The notes beneath the pieces were generated by a model, which did not search any database, was not told the origin of the DNA, and saw only the letters and a program-made list of their open reading frames with translations. From Prorocentrum cordatum (lineage: Eukaryota > Sar > Dinophyceae > Prorocentrales > Prorocentraceae), in the NCBI GenBank assembly GCA_963575745.1, contig CAUYUJ010000909.1, positions 5,001 to 69,000 on the forward strand: a DNA stretch of 64,000 bases. The letters run 5' to 3'. Each line of letters opens with the position of its first letter. Within the stretch, counting starts at the first letter, position 1. Shown one piece after another: positions 1-11,324 of this stretch. The position numbers were made by a program, and so were the translations under genes.

Positions 1-70
1 CCCCCCCCCTGAAATAATAAAGTTCTCGGTCCCCGCGGTGATGATACTAAAGGATTTTCCCGGGACAGGT

Positions 71-215
71 CCATTATGATAATGATGATGATGAGGAGGA
101 TGAGGAGGAAGAGGATGATGATGGTGATGGTGATGGAGAAGGAGGAGGTTTAACCAGGCGCAGGAGGAGGAGAAGGAGGAAGAGGAGGAGGAGCAGGAGG
201 AGGAGGATTGGCCAT
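71..215. repeat. GAT/GGA purine-rich simple repeat
   Basis: This imperfect microsatellite starts as GAT/ATG triplets and grades into GGA triplets. It carries no gene-like content. Confidence 0.9.
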
Positions 216-867
216 GTTGGTCGGGATCAGCCTCAGCACTCGGCGAGTGCTGATCCCTACCCAAACGTCGTTCTGACGTTTACTCCATGTTCGTAACTAG
301 TGCATCTTATGGCTCGCCCTGCCGCACGGTCGTATGGTGAGCAAACTGAACAACTGGACTGGTGAGAATCCCACAGCCCTGCCACACGCTCGCGTTTGCG
401 GAAACTGGTGCGTTTTTGATCCCCGCAATGTTCCAGGCTCCAGGTGATTATGAAGTTCGACCCGCGGCCCGCACCTTCCCCACAGATGAATCCCTGTGGG
501 CGTGGGCGTGGGCGGGGATAAAACATAGAGGGGGGAAAGGGAGGGGTACCTTTATCATCTCCCCTTCGGGGTTATCGCCGAATGTCTGGTTTGAATTTCG
601 AAATCAATCGTTTTACTTCGATACTGCCAAATCTCTAGTTTGAATTTCTAAAATTGCCTTTTCCACACGGTCTAACCGAATCTCTGGTTTGAATTTCTAA
701 CAGTCCTGCTGTTCTACGTTTCGGTATGTTCCGCCCATAAGCAAGAAGTAACGGGATTTAGTACCCAGGGCGTGTCGGAACCCAGAATCCGAACACGAAA
801 ATTGAAAAACAAAAAAAAAAAAGGCATAGTTTCCTGCTTCAAAAGCACGAATGTAGATCGAACTGTG
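216..867. other. No gene; three short direct repeats and a small hairpin
   Basis: I see no supportable gene here. Three copies of a ~24-base motif (core TCTGGTTTGAATTTC) lie near 582, 629 and 676. A short inverted repeat, CAGCACT with AGTGCTG, lies at about 233-251. A run of 12 A occurs near 811. The short open frames through here have no recognisable composition. Confidence 0.6.
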
Positions 868-870
868 AAG

Positions 871-1567
871 CGTCCCAATGGATACGTGCCGGAGCACGAC
901 CCAGAGGAAGCGCACGGGAGTGCGTCCCAGTGGATACGTGCCAGAGCACGACCCAGAGGACGCGCACGGGAGTGCGTCCCAGTGGATACGTGCCAAAACA
1001 CGACCCAGAGAAAGCGCACAGAGTGCGTCCCAGTGGATACGTGCCGGAACACGACCCAGAGGAAGCGCACAGGAGTGCGTCCCAGTGGATACGTGCGGGG
1101 GCACGACCCAGAGGAAGCGCACAGGGGTGCGTCCCAGTGGATACGTGCCGAACACGACCCAGAGGAAACGCACAGGGTGCGTCCCAGTGGATACGTGCGG
1201 GGGCACGACCCAGAGGAAGCGCACAGGGGTGCGTCCCAGTGGATACGTGCCGGGCCACGACCCAGAGGAAGCGCACAAGAGTGCGTCCCAGTGGATACGT
1301 GCGGGGGCACGACCCAGAGGAAGCGCACGGGAGTGCGTCCCAGTGGATACGTGCCAAAACACGACCCAGAGGAAGCGCACGGGAGTGCGTTCCAGTGGAT
1401 ACGTGCCAAAACACGACCCAGAGGAAGCGCACAGGGGTGCGTCCCAGTGGATACGTGCCAGGGGCACGACCCAGAGGAAGCGCACAAGGGTGCGTCCCAG
1501 TGGATACGTGCGGGGGCACGACCCAGAGGAAGCGCACAGGGGTGCGTCCCAGTGGATGCGTGCCGGG
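871..1567. repeat. 52-bp minisatellite, ~13 copies
   Basis: The core GTGCGTCCCAGTGGATACGT recurs every ~52 bases, with the variable part around CGACCCAGAGGAAGCGCAC. Because 52 is not a multiple of three, the array is open in several frames on both strands and gives long repetitive ORFs that I treat as artefacts. Confidence 0.95.
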
Positions 1568-1626
1568 AATAGCGTTCTGGGAACACGACGAACACGAAGT
1601 GGCCTACAGTTGGCTCCTCGCAATTC

Positions 1627-2494
1627 ACTCAGAGACGAGGCTCCCGCCTGAGACTTCCTCCAAATTCAGGCCTGAGGAGCCCAAAAACTTCCTTGTTGCA
1701 TCCAAAATGTGGCCTGGGAACTGCGTTCTGGCAGCGCAAGAACCCAAAATTGACGACAGTTACGAGTTTTGGATGACCCGCTCGGATTACCAACATGATC
1801 TGCGGGCCCCATGGGGAGGGGGCTCCCGCCTGAGCCTTCCTCGCAGTTCACTCACAGACGAGGCTCCCGCCTGAGACTTCTTCCATATTCAGGCTTGAGG
1901 AGCCCAAAATTCACGACAGTTACAGGATTCCGATGACCCGCTCGGATTACCAACATGATCTGCGGGCCCCATAGGGAGGGGGCTCCCGCCTGAGACTTCC
2001 TCACAATTCACTCAGAGACGAGGCTCCCGCCTGAGACTTCCTCCAAATTCAAGCTTGACGAGCCCAAAAGTGACGACAGTTACAAGTTTCCGATGACCCG
2101 CTCGGATTACCAACATGATCCGCGGGCCCCATAGGGGAGGGGGCTCCCGCCTGAGCCTTCCTCAGAATTCACTCACAGACGAGGCTCCCGCCTGAGACTT
2201 CCTCCAAATTCAGGCTTGAGGAGCCCAAGAGTGACGACAGTTACAAGTTTCCGATGACCCGCTCGGATTACCAACATGATCTGCGGGCCCCATAGGGAGG
2301 GAGCTCCCGCCTGAGACCTCCTCCCAATTCACTCACAGACGAGGCTCCCGCCTGAGACTTCCTCCATTTTCAGGCCTGGGGAGCCCAAAAGTGACGACAG
2401 TTACAGGTTTCCGATGACCCGCTCGGATTACCATCATGATCTGCGGGCCCCATAGGGAGGGGGCTCCCGCCTGAGACTTCCTTACAATTTACTC
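1627..2494. repeat. ~160-bp tandem repeat, five copies
   Basis: GAGGCTCCCGCCTGAGACTT recurs near 1636, 1860, 2021, 2180 and 2340. Each unit also contains GATGACCCGCTCGGATTACC and GATCTGCGGGCCCCATA. The first unit is longer by about 65 bases, an insertion near 1690-1745. There are short internal repeats of CTCCCGCCTGAG within each unit. Confidence 0.9.
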
Positions 2495-2499
2495 AACGA

Positions 2500-2770
2500 T
2501 GATGAGGATGAGGTTGATGAGTGGTGGTGAAGATGAGTGGTGAAGAGGATGATGATTGATTGTGAGTGGTGGTGGCGATGATGATGTTGAATGAGGATGA
2601 TGCCGATGCCGATGATGATGATGATGATGTTCGTGAGCGTGTGGGAGAGTGCGAGTGATGATGATGATGAGTATGTGAGTGACTAAGCATGTGAGAGAGC
2701 ATCATCGATGATGCTGATGAGGTTGATGATGAGAGAGTGCGAGTGAGTGTGAGTGGGTGTGTGTGTGTTC
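2500..2770. repeat. GAT/GTGA-rich low-complexity tract
   Basis: Degenerate GATGAT and GTGAGT repeats. No gene is supported. Confidence 0.85.
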
Positions 2771-2795
2771 CTGTTCCTGCGCGGGGTGTCCAGAT

Positions 2796-2829
2796 AAAAC
2801 AAGAACCCCACTTTGGATGTGGGGAATAA
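2796..2829 (+). repeat. Diverged copy of the AAAACGA..ACCCAAC hairpin module
   Basis: AAAACAAGAACCCCACTTTG followed by GATGTGGGGAATAA. The layout matches the tail modules at 5371, 8292, 9633, 23831, 33287 and 53164: AAAAC, a purine-rich step, CCC-rich left arm and GGG-rich right arm. It sits just before the AGT block. Confidence 0.6.
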
Positions 2830-2945
2830 CAGCAGTAGTACTAATAGTCGTAGTGGTACTAGTAGTAGTAGCAGTACTAGTATAGTCGTAGTAGTCATGG
2901 TAGCAGTACTAATGATAATAAGAATGACAGTAGAAGTAGTAGCAC

Positions 2946-2984
<39 letters not shown>

Positions 2985-3408
2985 CAGTAGTAGTAGTAGT
3001 AGTATCAGCAATAGTACTCGTAGTGGCGGCAGCAGCAGCAGTAGTAGTAGTAGTAGGTGGTGGTGGTAGTAGAAGCAGTAAAAATAGCAGTAGTAGTAGT
3101 CGTACAGTGGCCGTAGTACTAGTCGTAGTAGTAGTCGCAGCAGTAGTCGTAGCAGTAATCGCAGCAGTAGTGGTAGCAGTAGTCGCAGCAGCAGCCGTAG
3201 TAGCAGCTGCAAACAGCAGCAGTAATAACAGTAGTGGTAATCGTACGGATAGTGGTAGAGGTAGTGGCAGTGGTAGTGATAGTTGTAATTGTGGTCGCCG
3301 TCGCCGTCGTGATAGTTACAAAAATAATAATGTTAGTAGTCGTCGTCGACATAGTCGTCGCCGTTGCCGTACTAGTGATAGTAGTAGTAGTAGTAGTAGT
3401 AGTAGTAC

Positions 3409-3477
<69 letters not shown>

Positions 3478-3480
3478 TAT

Positions 3481-3572
<92 letters not shown>

Positions 3573-3610
3573 ATAGTAGTAGTAGTAGTACGTAGTAAGT
3601 AGTAGTAGTC

Positions 3611-3662
<52 letters not shown>

Positions 3663-3663
3663 C

Positions 3664-3745
<82 letters not shown>

Positions 3746-3783
3746 GTAGTAGTAGTAGTAGCAGTAGTAGTAGTAGTAGTAGT

Positions 3784-3824
<41 letters not shown>

Positions 3825-3838
3825 TAGTAGTAGTAACA
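2830..3838. repeat. (AGT)n trinucleotide block, left part
   Basis: About 1 kb of AGT/TAG triplets, nearly pure between ~3380 and 3835 and interrupted by GGT, CGT and GCA variants before that. It resumes at 5411 in the same strand sense after the inserted composite unit at 3842-5412. Confidence 0.95.
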
Positions 3839-3841
3839 GTA

Positions 3842-4060
3842 TTACCCTGGCGACGTACCCAACCCCTGCGCAAACGCGGGGCGCAAATAGTTTTGGACAC
3901 TTTATAAGGGGGGCGATGACGGAGCGAGGGTTACATATGTCTGCCGACGGAATTCGGGAGACTCGCAGGACACTGGCTACAGGACAAGGACTAGATGAAA
4001 GCTGATTAGTTACAATCCCTGAGCAAACCTAGCCACTTCGAAAGTGGGGATCTCAGATCG
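3842..4060 (+). repeat. Leader of composite repeat unit, copy 1
   Basis: A non-tandem ~220-base sequence that begins TTACCCTGGCGACGTACCCA and ends at the first 101-bp repeat. An almost identical sequence is at 31719-31940, again immediately before a 101-bp array. It therefore behaves as the fixed 5' end of a composite unit. No ORF of note. Confidence 0.85.
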
Positions 4061-5305
4061 CAGCCCCCCCAGGGATGGCGAGGTCTAATTTGGGTCCGCG
4101 CGCGGCGTCACTGTGCTGGCCCCCCCAGCAGGCCTCGAAAGTGGCGACAGTTTCACAGATCGCAGCCCCCCAGGGATGGCGAGGTCTAATTTGGGTCTGC
4201 CCGTGGCGTCACTGTGATGGGCCCCCCAGCAGGCCTCGAAAGTGGCGACAGTTTCACAGATCGCAGCCCCCCCAGGGATGGCGAGGTCTAATTTGGGTCC
4301 GCGCGTGGCGTCACTGTGCTGGGCCCCCCAGCAGGCCTCGAAAGTGGCGACAGATTCACAGATCGCAGCCCCCCAGGGATGGCGAGGTCTAATTTGAGTC
4401 TGCCCGTGACGTCACTGTGCTGGGCCCCCCAGCAGGCCTCGAAAGTGGCGACAGTTTCATAGATCGCAGCCCCCTCCCAGGGATGGCGAGGTCTAATTTG
4501 GGTCTGCCCGTGGCGTCACTGTGCCGGGCCCCCCAGCAGGCCTCGAAAGTGGCGACAGTTTCACAGATCGCAGCGGCCCAGGGATGGCGAGTTCTAATTT
4601 GGGTCTGCCCGTGGCGTCACTGTGCCGGGCCCCCCAACAGGCCTCGAAAGTGGCGACAGCTTCACAGATCGCAGCCCCCCCAGGGATGGCGATGTCTAAT
4701 TTGGGTCTGCCCGTGGCGTCACTGTGCTGGGCCCCCCAGCAAGCCTCGAAAGTGGCGACAGGTTCACAGATCGCAGCCCCCCAGGGATGGCGAGGTCTAA
4801 TTTGGGTCTGCCCGTGGCGTCACGGTGCTGGGCCCCCCAGCAGGCCTCGAAAGTGCCAACAGTTTCACAGATCGCAGCCCCCCCAGGGATGGCGAGGTCT
4901 AATTTGGGTCCGCGCGTGGCGTCGCTGTTGGCCTGGGCCCCCCCAGCAGGCCCGAAAAGTGGCGACAGATTCACGATCGGAAGAGCCCCAGGGATGCGAG
5001 GTATAATTTGAAGTCTTAGGCTCCGTGGCGTCACTGTGTGGCCCCCCGCTGGCTCGAACGCGGCGACGTTTTCACAGATAGCAGCCCCCGCCAGGGATGC
5101 CGAGGTGTAATTTGGGTCTCTTTTCCCCTCTGCCTGTGGCGGTCACTTGTGCTGGGCCCCAGCAGGCCTCGAAAGTGGCGACAGTTTCACAGATCGCAGC
5201 CCCCCCAGGGATGGCGAGGTCTAATTTGGGTCTGCCCGTGGCGTCACTGTGCTGGACCTCCAGCAGGCCTCGAAAGTGGCGACAGTTTCACAGATCGCAG
5301 CCCCC
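4061..5305. repeat. 101-bp tandem array (family A, copy 1), ~12 units
   Basis: Each unit has CAGATCGCAGCCCCCCAGGG, GATGGCGAGGTCTAATTTGG, GGCGTCACTGTGCTGGGCCC and CAGGCCTCGAAAGTGGCGAC in that order. Units near 4960-5160 are degenerate with small indels. Related arrays are at 22728-23765 and 31935-33225. Confidence 0.95.
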
Positions 5306-5370
5306 CGCAGACAAGACAGGAGAAGGCAAGAGGGAGACGGGACGGGAAGGATGAAGTGGAGACCACACTG

Positions 5371-5412
5371 CTCTGTTCAAAACGAATACCCAGCCTAGGA
5401 GGTTTGGGAAAT
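5371..5412 (+). repeat. Tail module of composite unit (short hairpin)
   Basis: CTCTGTTCAAAACGAATACC, then CAGCCTAGGAGGTTTGGGAA. The same layout closes the arrays at 9633, 23831, 33287 and 53164. A purine-rich lead-in (GGCAAGAGGGAGACGGGACG) precedes it here and at 33241. Confidence 0.8.
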
Positions 5413-5442
5413 AGTAGTAGTAATCGCAGTAGTAGTAGTAAC

Positions 5443-5489
<47 letters not shown>

Positions 5490-5571
5490 CAGCAGTAGTA
5501 GTAGTAGTCGTGGTAGTAGCAGTAGTAGTAGTAGTAGCAGCAGCAGCAGTAGTAGTAGTAGTAGTAGTAGT

Positions 5572-5615
<44 letters not shown>

Positions 5616-5621
5616 TAGTAG

Positions 5622-5668
<47 letters not shown>

Positions 5669-5697
5669 CTAGTAGTAGTAGTAGTAGTAGTAAGTAT

Positions 5698-5747
<50 letters not shown>

Positions 5748-5806
5748 TAGTCACTATAGCGTACTAGCTAGTAGTCGTGGTAGTAGCAGTAGTCGTCGTA
5801 GTAGAG

Positions 5807-5837
<31 letters not shown>

Positions 5838-5891
5838 CAGTAGTAGTAGTAGTAGTAGTAGTAGAAGTAGTAGTAGTAATGTAGTAGTAAT

Positions 5892-5922
<31 letters not shown>

Positions 5923-6045
5923 GTCGTGTAAGTAGTGGCTAGTAGTAGTAGTAGTACAGTAGTATGGTAGTGGTGGTAGCGGTTAGTGGTAGTTTAGTTG
6001 GTAGTGGTAGTAGTGGTAGTGGTAGTGGTAGTGGTAGTGGTAGTG

Positions 6046-6087
<42 letters not shown>

Positions 6088-6581
6088 ATAGTAGTAGTAG
6101 TAGTAGTGGTAGCAGCAGTAGTAGTAGTAGCAGCAGTAGTTGTAGTAGTCGTAGTAGTAGTAGTAGTAGTAGCAGTAGTAGTAGTGGTAGTCGTAGCAGT
6201 AGCAGTAGTAGCAGTAGTAAGACTTGTACGAGAAATAATAATCGAAATCGTATCCTCAGTAGCAGTAGTAATAATAATAGTAAGAGTGGCCGTGGCGGTA
6301 ATAGGAATAATAATAGCATTAGCAGTAGTAGCGGTAAAAAATAAGAGAAGTGGTAGTAGCAGCAGCAGAATTAGTAGCAGCAGCAGTGGTTGAAGTGCTG
6401 GATGCTGTGGGGGGGGGTCCGAAACCGAACCGAAACCGAGTAATGATAGTGGTAGTAGTACAAGTCGCAGTAACAATAGCAACAGTAGTCGCAGTAGTAG
6501 TCGCAGTAGACGTAGAAGTAGAAGTATTAGTAGTAGTGGTAGCAGTAGTAGTAGTAGTATTAGTAGTAGTAGCAGTAGTAC

Positions 6582-6646
<65 letters not shown>

Positions 6647-6881
6647 ATAGTAGTAGTAGTACTAGTAGTAGTAGTGGTGGTGGTAGCGGTGGTGGTCGTA
6701 GAAGTTAGTAGTAGTGGTAGTAGTAAGAATAGTAGTATCATCGTAGCATTAGTATTCGTAGCAGTAAAAGCAGTAATGATAATAGTACTAGTACTAGTAA
6801 TAGTAGTAGTAGTAGTACGACTACTACGAGTAGTAGTAGCAGCCGTAGTGGTAGTAGTAGTAGTAGTAGTAGTAGGAGTAG

Positions 6882-6919
<38 letters not shown>

Positions 6920-7469
6920 ATAGTAGTAGTAGTGGCAGCAGTAGTGCTAGTAGTAGCAGCAGCAGCACTAGTCGCAGAAGTGGTGGTAGTAGTAGTAGTC
7001 GACGTAGTGGTAGTAGCCGTAGTAGTAATAGTAGTAGTAGCAGTCGTAAAAGAAGCCTTAGCAATTGTCGCAGCAGTAGTCGCAGTAGTAGTCGTAGTAG
7101 CCGGCGTGAGAGTAGTCGTAGCAGCAGCAGCAAGAACAGCAGTGGTAACAGTAGTGGTAGCCGTAATGGTAATGGTATGAGGTAGTGGTGAGGTAGTGGT
7201 AGTGGTAGTTGTCGGTGTGGTCGTCACCGTGATAGTAGTAGTCATAATGATAACACAACTAGTAGTAATAATAATAGTCGCCGTCGTCGTGGTAACAATA
7301 ACCGTAGGAGTAGTAGTAACAGTAGTAGCCGTCGTAGTAATAGTACGAGTAGTAGTAATAGTCGTCGCAGTAGTAGTGGTAGTAGTGATACTAGTGGTAG
7401 TCGTCGTAGTAGTAATAGCAATAGTAGTAGCAGCAAGAATAACAGTAGTCGCAGCTGTAGCTTTAAAAA

Positions 7470-7502
<33 letters not shown>

Positions 7503-8215
7503 CAATAGTAATAGTACTAGCAGTAGCAGTCAGAGTACCAGTGGTAGTAGAAGTAGTAGTAGTTGCTGTTGTAGAACTAGCACGGGAAATACGAATAGTA
7601 ATAATAGTGGTAGTAGCCGTAGTATTAATAATAGTAGTAGTGGTTGAATAATTTCAGTAGTAGTAGTAGTAGCAGTAGTAGTAGTACTTGTAATGAGGGT
7701 ACTAATAACAACAATATCAATAGTGGCAGCAGCAGCAGCAGTAGTAGCAGTAGAAGTGATTGTGGTGATGGTGGTGGCGGTGGTGGTGGTAGTGGTAGTG
7801 GTAGTGGTGGTGGTGGTAGTGGTAATAATAATGTAGGGGTAGTGGTAGTGGTAGTAGTAGTAGTGGTAGTGGTAGTGGTAATGGTAGTAGTAGTGGTAGT
7901 GGTAGTGATAGCGGTAGTGGTAGTGGTAGTGGTAGTGGTAGTGGTAGTGTCAGTGGTAGTGGTAGTGGTAGTGGTAGTGATAGTGGTAGTGCTAGTGGTA
8001 GTGGTAGTGGTAGTGGCAGTAGTAGTGATAGTGGTAGGGTAGTGACAGTGCAAGAGATAGTGATAGTGGTAGTGAGTGGTAGTGGTAGTGGTAGCATTGA
8101 TAGCAGTAGTGGTAGTGGTAGTACTATTGGTATTGGTAGTGGTAGTGGCACTGGAATTGGTAGTGGTAGTGGTAGTGGTAGTGTCAGTGGTAGTGGTAGT
8201 GGTAGTTGTAAAATT
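5411..8215. repeat. (AGT)n trinucleotide block, right part
   Basis: About 2.8 kb of AGT triplets grading through AGC, CGT and AAT variants into GGTAGT hexamers at 7780-8210. All long predicted peptides through it are Ser, Val, Thr or Leu homopolymers. I take it as the continuation of 2830-3838. Confidence 0.95.
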
Positions 8216-8291
8216 GCGAGTGGTTCTGGAAGTGGTAGGGGAAAGCAGAGGTGGGAGGACGAGGAAGAGGAGGAGGAGAAGGTGTGTTGGG

Positions 8292-8413
8292 AAAACAAGA
8301 ACCTCACTCAGGATGTGGGGATAAAACAGATCAGGGGCGACACAAAATTAGCCTGGCGAAGGACCCAACCATATGCAGTTGTGAGTGCCGCACTTGTGAG
8401 CACCTTCTTCGGA
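8292..8413 (+). repeat. Leader of 89-bp composite, with embedded hairpin module
   Basis: Positions 8292-8327 carry a diverged copy of the AAAAC..ACC..GG hairpin module. ATTAGCCTGGCGAAGGACCC at about 8348 resembles the start of the 101-bp-array leader (ATTACCCTGGCGACGTACCC at 3841), so the two kinds of array share part of their leader. Confidence 0.6.
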
Positions 8414-9530
8414 GGAGCTCCCTATGGGGCCACGAACCGTTTGAGGAGTGCGCCGACATGAGGGTGGAACTGCATGCGAACGCTGCCACTGGGGCCTTCG
8501 GTGGAGCTCCCTATGGGGCCACGAACCCTGTGAGGGGTGCGCCGAAATGAAGGTGGAACTGCATGCGAACGCTGCCACTAGGGCCTTTGGTGGAGCTCCC
8601 TATGGGGCCACAAACCCTGTGAGGGGTGCGCCGAAATGAGGGTGGAACTGCATGCGAACGCTGCCACTAGGGCCTTCGGTAGAGCTCCCTATGGGGCCAC
8701 GAACCCTATGAGGGGTGCGCCGAAATGGAGGTGGAACTGCATGCGAACGCTGCCACTAGGGCCTTCGCTGGAGCTCCCTATGGGGCCACGAACCCTGTGA
8801 GGGGTGCGTCGAAATGGAGGTGGAACTGCATGCGAACGCTGCCACTAGGGCCTTCGGTGGAGCTCCCTATGGGGCCACGAACCCTGTGAGGGGTGCGCCG
8901 AAATGAGGGTGGAACTGCATGCGAATGCTGCCCTTTGGGGCCTTCGGTGGAGCTCCCTATGGAGCCACGAACCCTGTGAGGGGTGCGCCGAAATGAAGAC
9001 GGAACTGCATGCGAACGCTGCCACTGGGGCCTTCGCTGGAGCTCCCTATGGGGCCACGAACCCTGTGAGGGGTGCGCCGAAATGAGGGTGGATCTGCATG
9101 CGAACGCTGCCACTGGGGCCTTCGGTGGAGCTCCCTATGGGGCCACGAACCCTGTGAGGGGTGCGCCGAAATGAGGGTGGAACTGCATGCGAACGCTGCC
9201 ACTAGGGCCTTCGGTGGAGCTCCCTATGGGGCCACGAACCCTGTGAGGGGTGCGCCGAAATGAGGGTGGAACTGCATGCGAATGCTGCCCTTTGGGGCCT
9301 TCGGTGGAGCTCCCTATGGAGCCACGAACCCTGTGAGGGGTGCGCCGAAATGAAGACGGAACTGCATGCGAACGCTGCCACTGGGGCCTTCGCTGGAGCT
9401 CCCTATGGGGCCACGAACCCTGTGAGGGGTGCGCCGAAATGAGGGTGGATCTGCATGCGAACGCTGCCACTGGGGCCTTCGGTGGAGCTCCCTATGGGGC
9501 CACGAACCCTGTGAGGGGTGCGCCGAAATG
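8414..9530. repeat. 89-bp tandem array (family B, copy 1), ~12.5 units
   Basis: Each unit carries GGTGGAACTGCATGCGAACG, GGGGCCTTCGGTGGAGCTCC and CACGAACCCTGTGAGGGGTG. Since 89 is not divisible by three, several frames remain open on both strands. From about 8903 a four-unit block repeats at 9260, giving a higher-order repeat. A related array lies at 52005-53095. Confidence 0.95.
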
Positions 9531-9632
9531 GGATGGGCATGTGGAGAGCAAAGGCAAGGATGGGAAGCAGGAGGGAGGAGGAGGAGGAGAAGGAGGAGGA
9601 GAAGGAGGAGGCGGGAGGGACGCGGGGCGCTG

Positions 9633-9676
9633 TCTCTTCAAAACGAGGACCCAACACCACAAGATGGTTGGAAAAA
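9633..9676 (+). repeat. Tail module after 89-bp array, copy 1
   Basis: TCTCTTCAAAACGAGGACCC, then AACACCACAAGATGGTTGGA. It follows a GGA-rich stretch (9566-9620) and is almost identical to the module at 53164 after the other 89-bp array. Confidence 0.85.
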
Positions 9677-10235
9677 GACAGCTCGGGGCGACCCTCCGAA
9701 ACGTTGCCGTTGACCCATATAATCCGCACGCTGTCGGGCGGAGTGAGCTCTCGGGCATCGTGTTTCAGATCCCTACCTCCGTGTGCGTGGCCTGGGCTGG
9801 GCCCCACTGGCCGATCTGCCCCCATAGATGGAATACAGGCTGCTTCTTTCGGATTTCAAAGGGTATATCCCCAACTGGGGTGATTAGATGGCGGGGTGTG
9901 AATGGGGATGGGGATAGGGGTCAGTAAAACGATACTGAATCTCGAGTGCCACCGCAGCCGCCCGCGCACTGACCTGACCAATCAGCTGTGGAGCTGTCGA
10001 CTCAGGGCCACAGCGAGCCAGGTCAGTGGTCCAACCTCCCAGGCAGCACCCGAAAGGACTCGATCGACCCGAATGCTAACCATACCCTTTTCTATCCCGA
10101 ACCCGCCGCCTGCCCACGTCTGCATCTCCTCGAAGCCGCTGAAACCCTGGCGCACAGGCTCGTCCTCCTGGAGGCACGAAGACAGCACAAACATCATCGA
10201 TTGAAGGCCTGCCCGGATTTCTTGGATCTGCACTG
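9677..10235. other. No gene; unrecognised sequence
   Basis: Non-repetitive within this window as far as I can see. Several short open frames exist on both strands, but none shows a recognisable family, clean splice context or protein-like composition. Confidence 0.5.
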
Positions 10236-10365
10236 GATCCCCCCCCCCCCGGCGGCGCCCCTGGCGCCGCGCCAAAGGCGCCGAGCCTGGCGCCGCCCCT
10301 GGCGCCGCCCCTGGCGCCGCCCCTGGTGGGCGCGCTCCGCGCGCCAGGGGGGGGGGGGGCCGCCG
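10236..10365. repeat. GC-rich palindromic tract with 12-bp repeats
   Basis: Contains a C run, repeated GGCGCC palindromes, three copies of CCTGGCGCCGCC, and a run of G. GGCGCCCCTGGCGCC can pair with GGCGCCAGGC-type complements, so strong secondary structure is likely. Confidence 0.75.
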
Positions 10366-10433
10366 ATCGAAGAAACCAGCGCGGGCCTCTGACGAGCTGT
10401 GTCTGCCCGCGGGTCGGGAGAGGCTGGGAAAAC

Positions 10434-10500
10434 ACCTCCTCCTCCTCCTCCTCCTCCTCCTCCTCCTCCTCCTCCTCCTCCTCCTCCTCCTCCTCCTCCC
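10434..10500. repeat. (CCT)n microsatellite
   Basis: About 21 uninterrupted CTC triplets. Confidence 0.95.
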
Positions 10501-11320
10501 CAGCAGGGAGGCGTTGGAGACAGACTGGGTTCCCGTCTGCCCCCCATGCAGAGGAGGGGAGAGGGAAGACCACCCGACCCTTGAAGCGGGAAGTCGCCCG
10601 AGGTGGACTGAGATCTGGGAAGCAAGAACTGCTGGGGGGGAACGAAAGGATAGGATAGCAAAGGGTAGGGTAGAGAATCAGCTCACGTAGCTGGCTTTCC
10701 TGGCGCCTCCCGGTGCCCGGAGGCGCCCATGAGGCGTCCATGGGTGGAAAACAGCTGCGTGCAGCAAACTTCGTAACCCTGCCTCTCCCTATCCTACCCT
10801 TCCATACAATATCGCCCAAGCCTCGACCGATTCTCCGGGACCGGTTTTCATCCTGAGTCATTTTCTGACGGTCCCGAGGCCTGGCAAGAGCCCCCAAGGG
10901 CCGAAAACGACCAAAAACCTCCCGTCCTGATTTGTTCGGGACGCGAGCATGTCTGGGCTGAGATCTGGAAATCCAGAAATACGTGCTTTCAAGTACCGAT
11001 GGATGTGCCCATGCATCGAGGCGTGGGCCCAGCCAGCGGCGGGGCGGAAACCAGTGGTCAGGCCCTATCTAACCCCCCCTTTCCCTATCCTGCCCTCTCT
11101 TCCAGCCCGAAGCTGCCTGCTGAGGGCTCGAGGGGTGTGCCGTTTCAATGGACGCCAGAAATGGCTACGGAGAAAATGGGTAGAATGCCCCAAAAGAAGT
11201 TATCCAAAACCGATAGCGGCCGCTGTTGGACAGGTGGCTTGTTGCCTTCCATGAACAACATCCGCGGCGGCGCGGACAGCGAGCCCTGTTCAAAATGAAC
11301 AGGAACTGCTGTTGGACATC
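10501..11320. other. No gene; includes a dispersed repeat copy
   Basis: No supportable gene. Positions ~10830-10935 (GACCGGTTTTCATCCTGAGT, GGCCGAAAACGACCAAAAAC) match 17205-17295 in the same orientation, and 19410-19500 in inverted orientation. They form one dispersed repeat family. Confidence 0.6.
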
Positions 11321-11324
11321 GTAC

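Noticed and set aside
772-1623. Long ORFs of 232-314 residues on both strands
   Set aside because: They are translations of the 52-bp minisatellite; similar lengths appear in several frames on both strands, which real genes do not show.
4075-5006. Repetitive ORFs such as GMARSNLGLPVASLCWAPQQ
   Set aside because: Frames of the 101-bp array; units shift frame every repeat and both strands are open.
4061-5305. CRISPR-like spacing of repeats
   Set aside because: Units are contiguous 101-bp tandem repeats without unique spacers, and the genome is eukaryotic.
2813-8042. Ser-, Val-, Thr- and Leu-homopolymer ORFs
   Set aside because: Direct products of AGT triplet repeats in different frames; no non-repetitive protein sequence attached.
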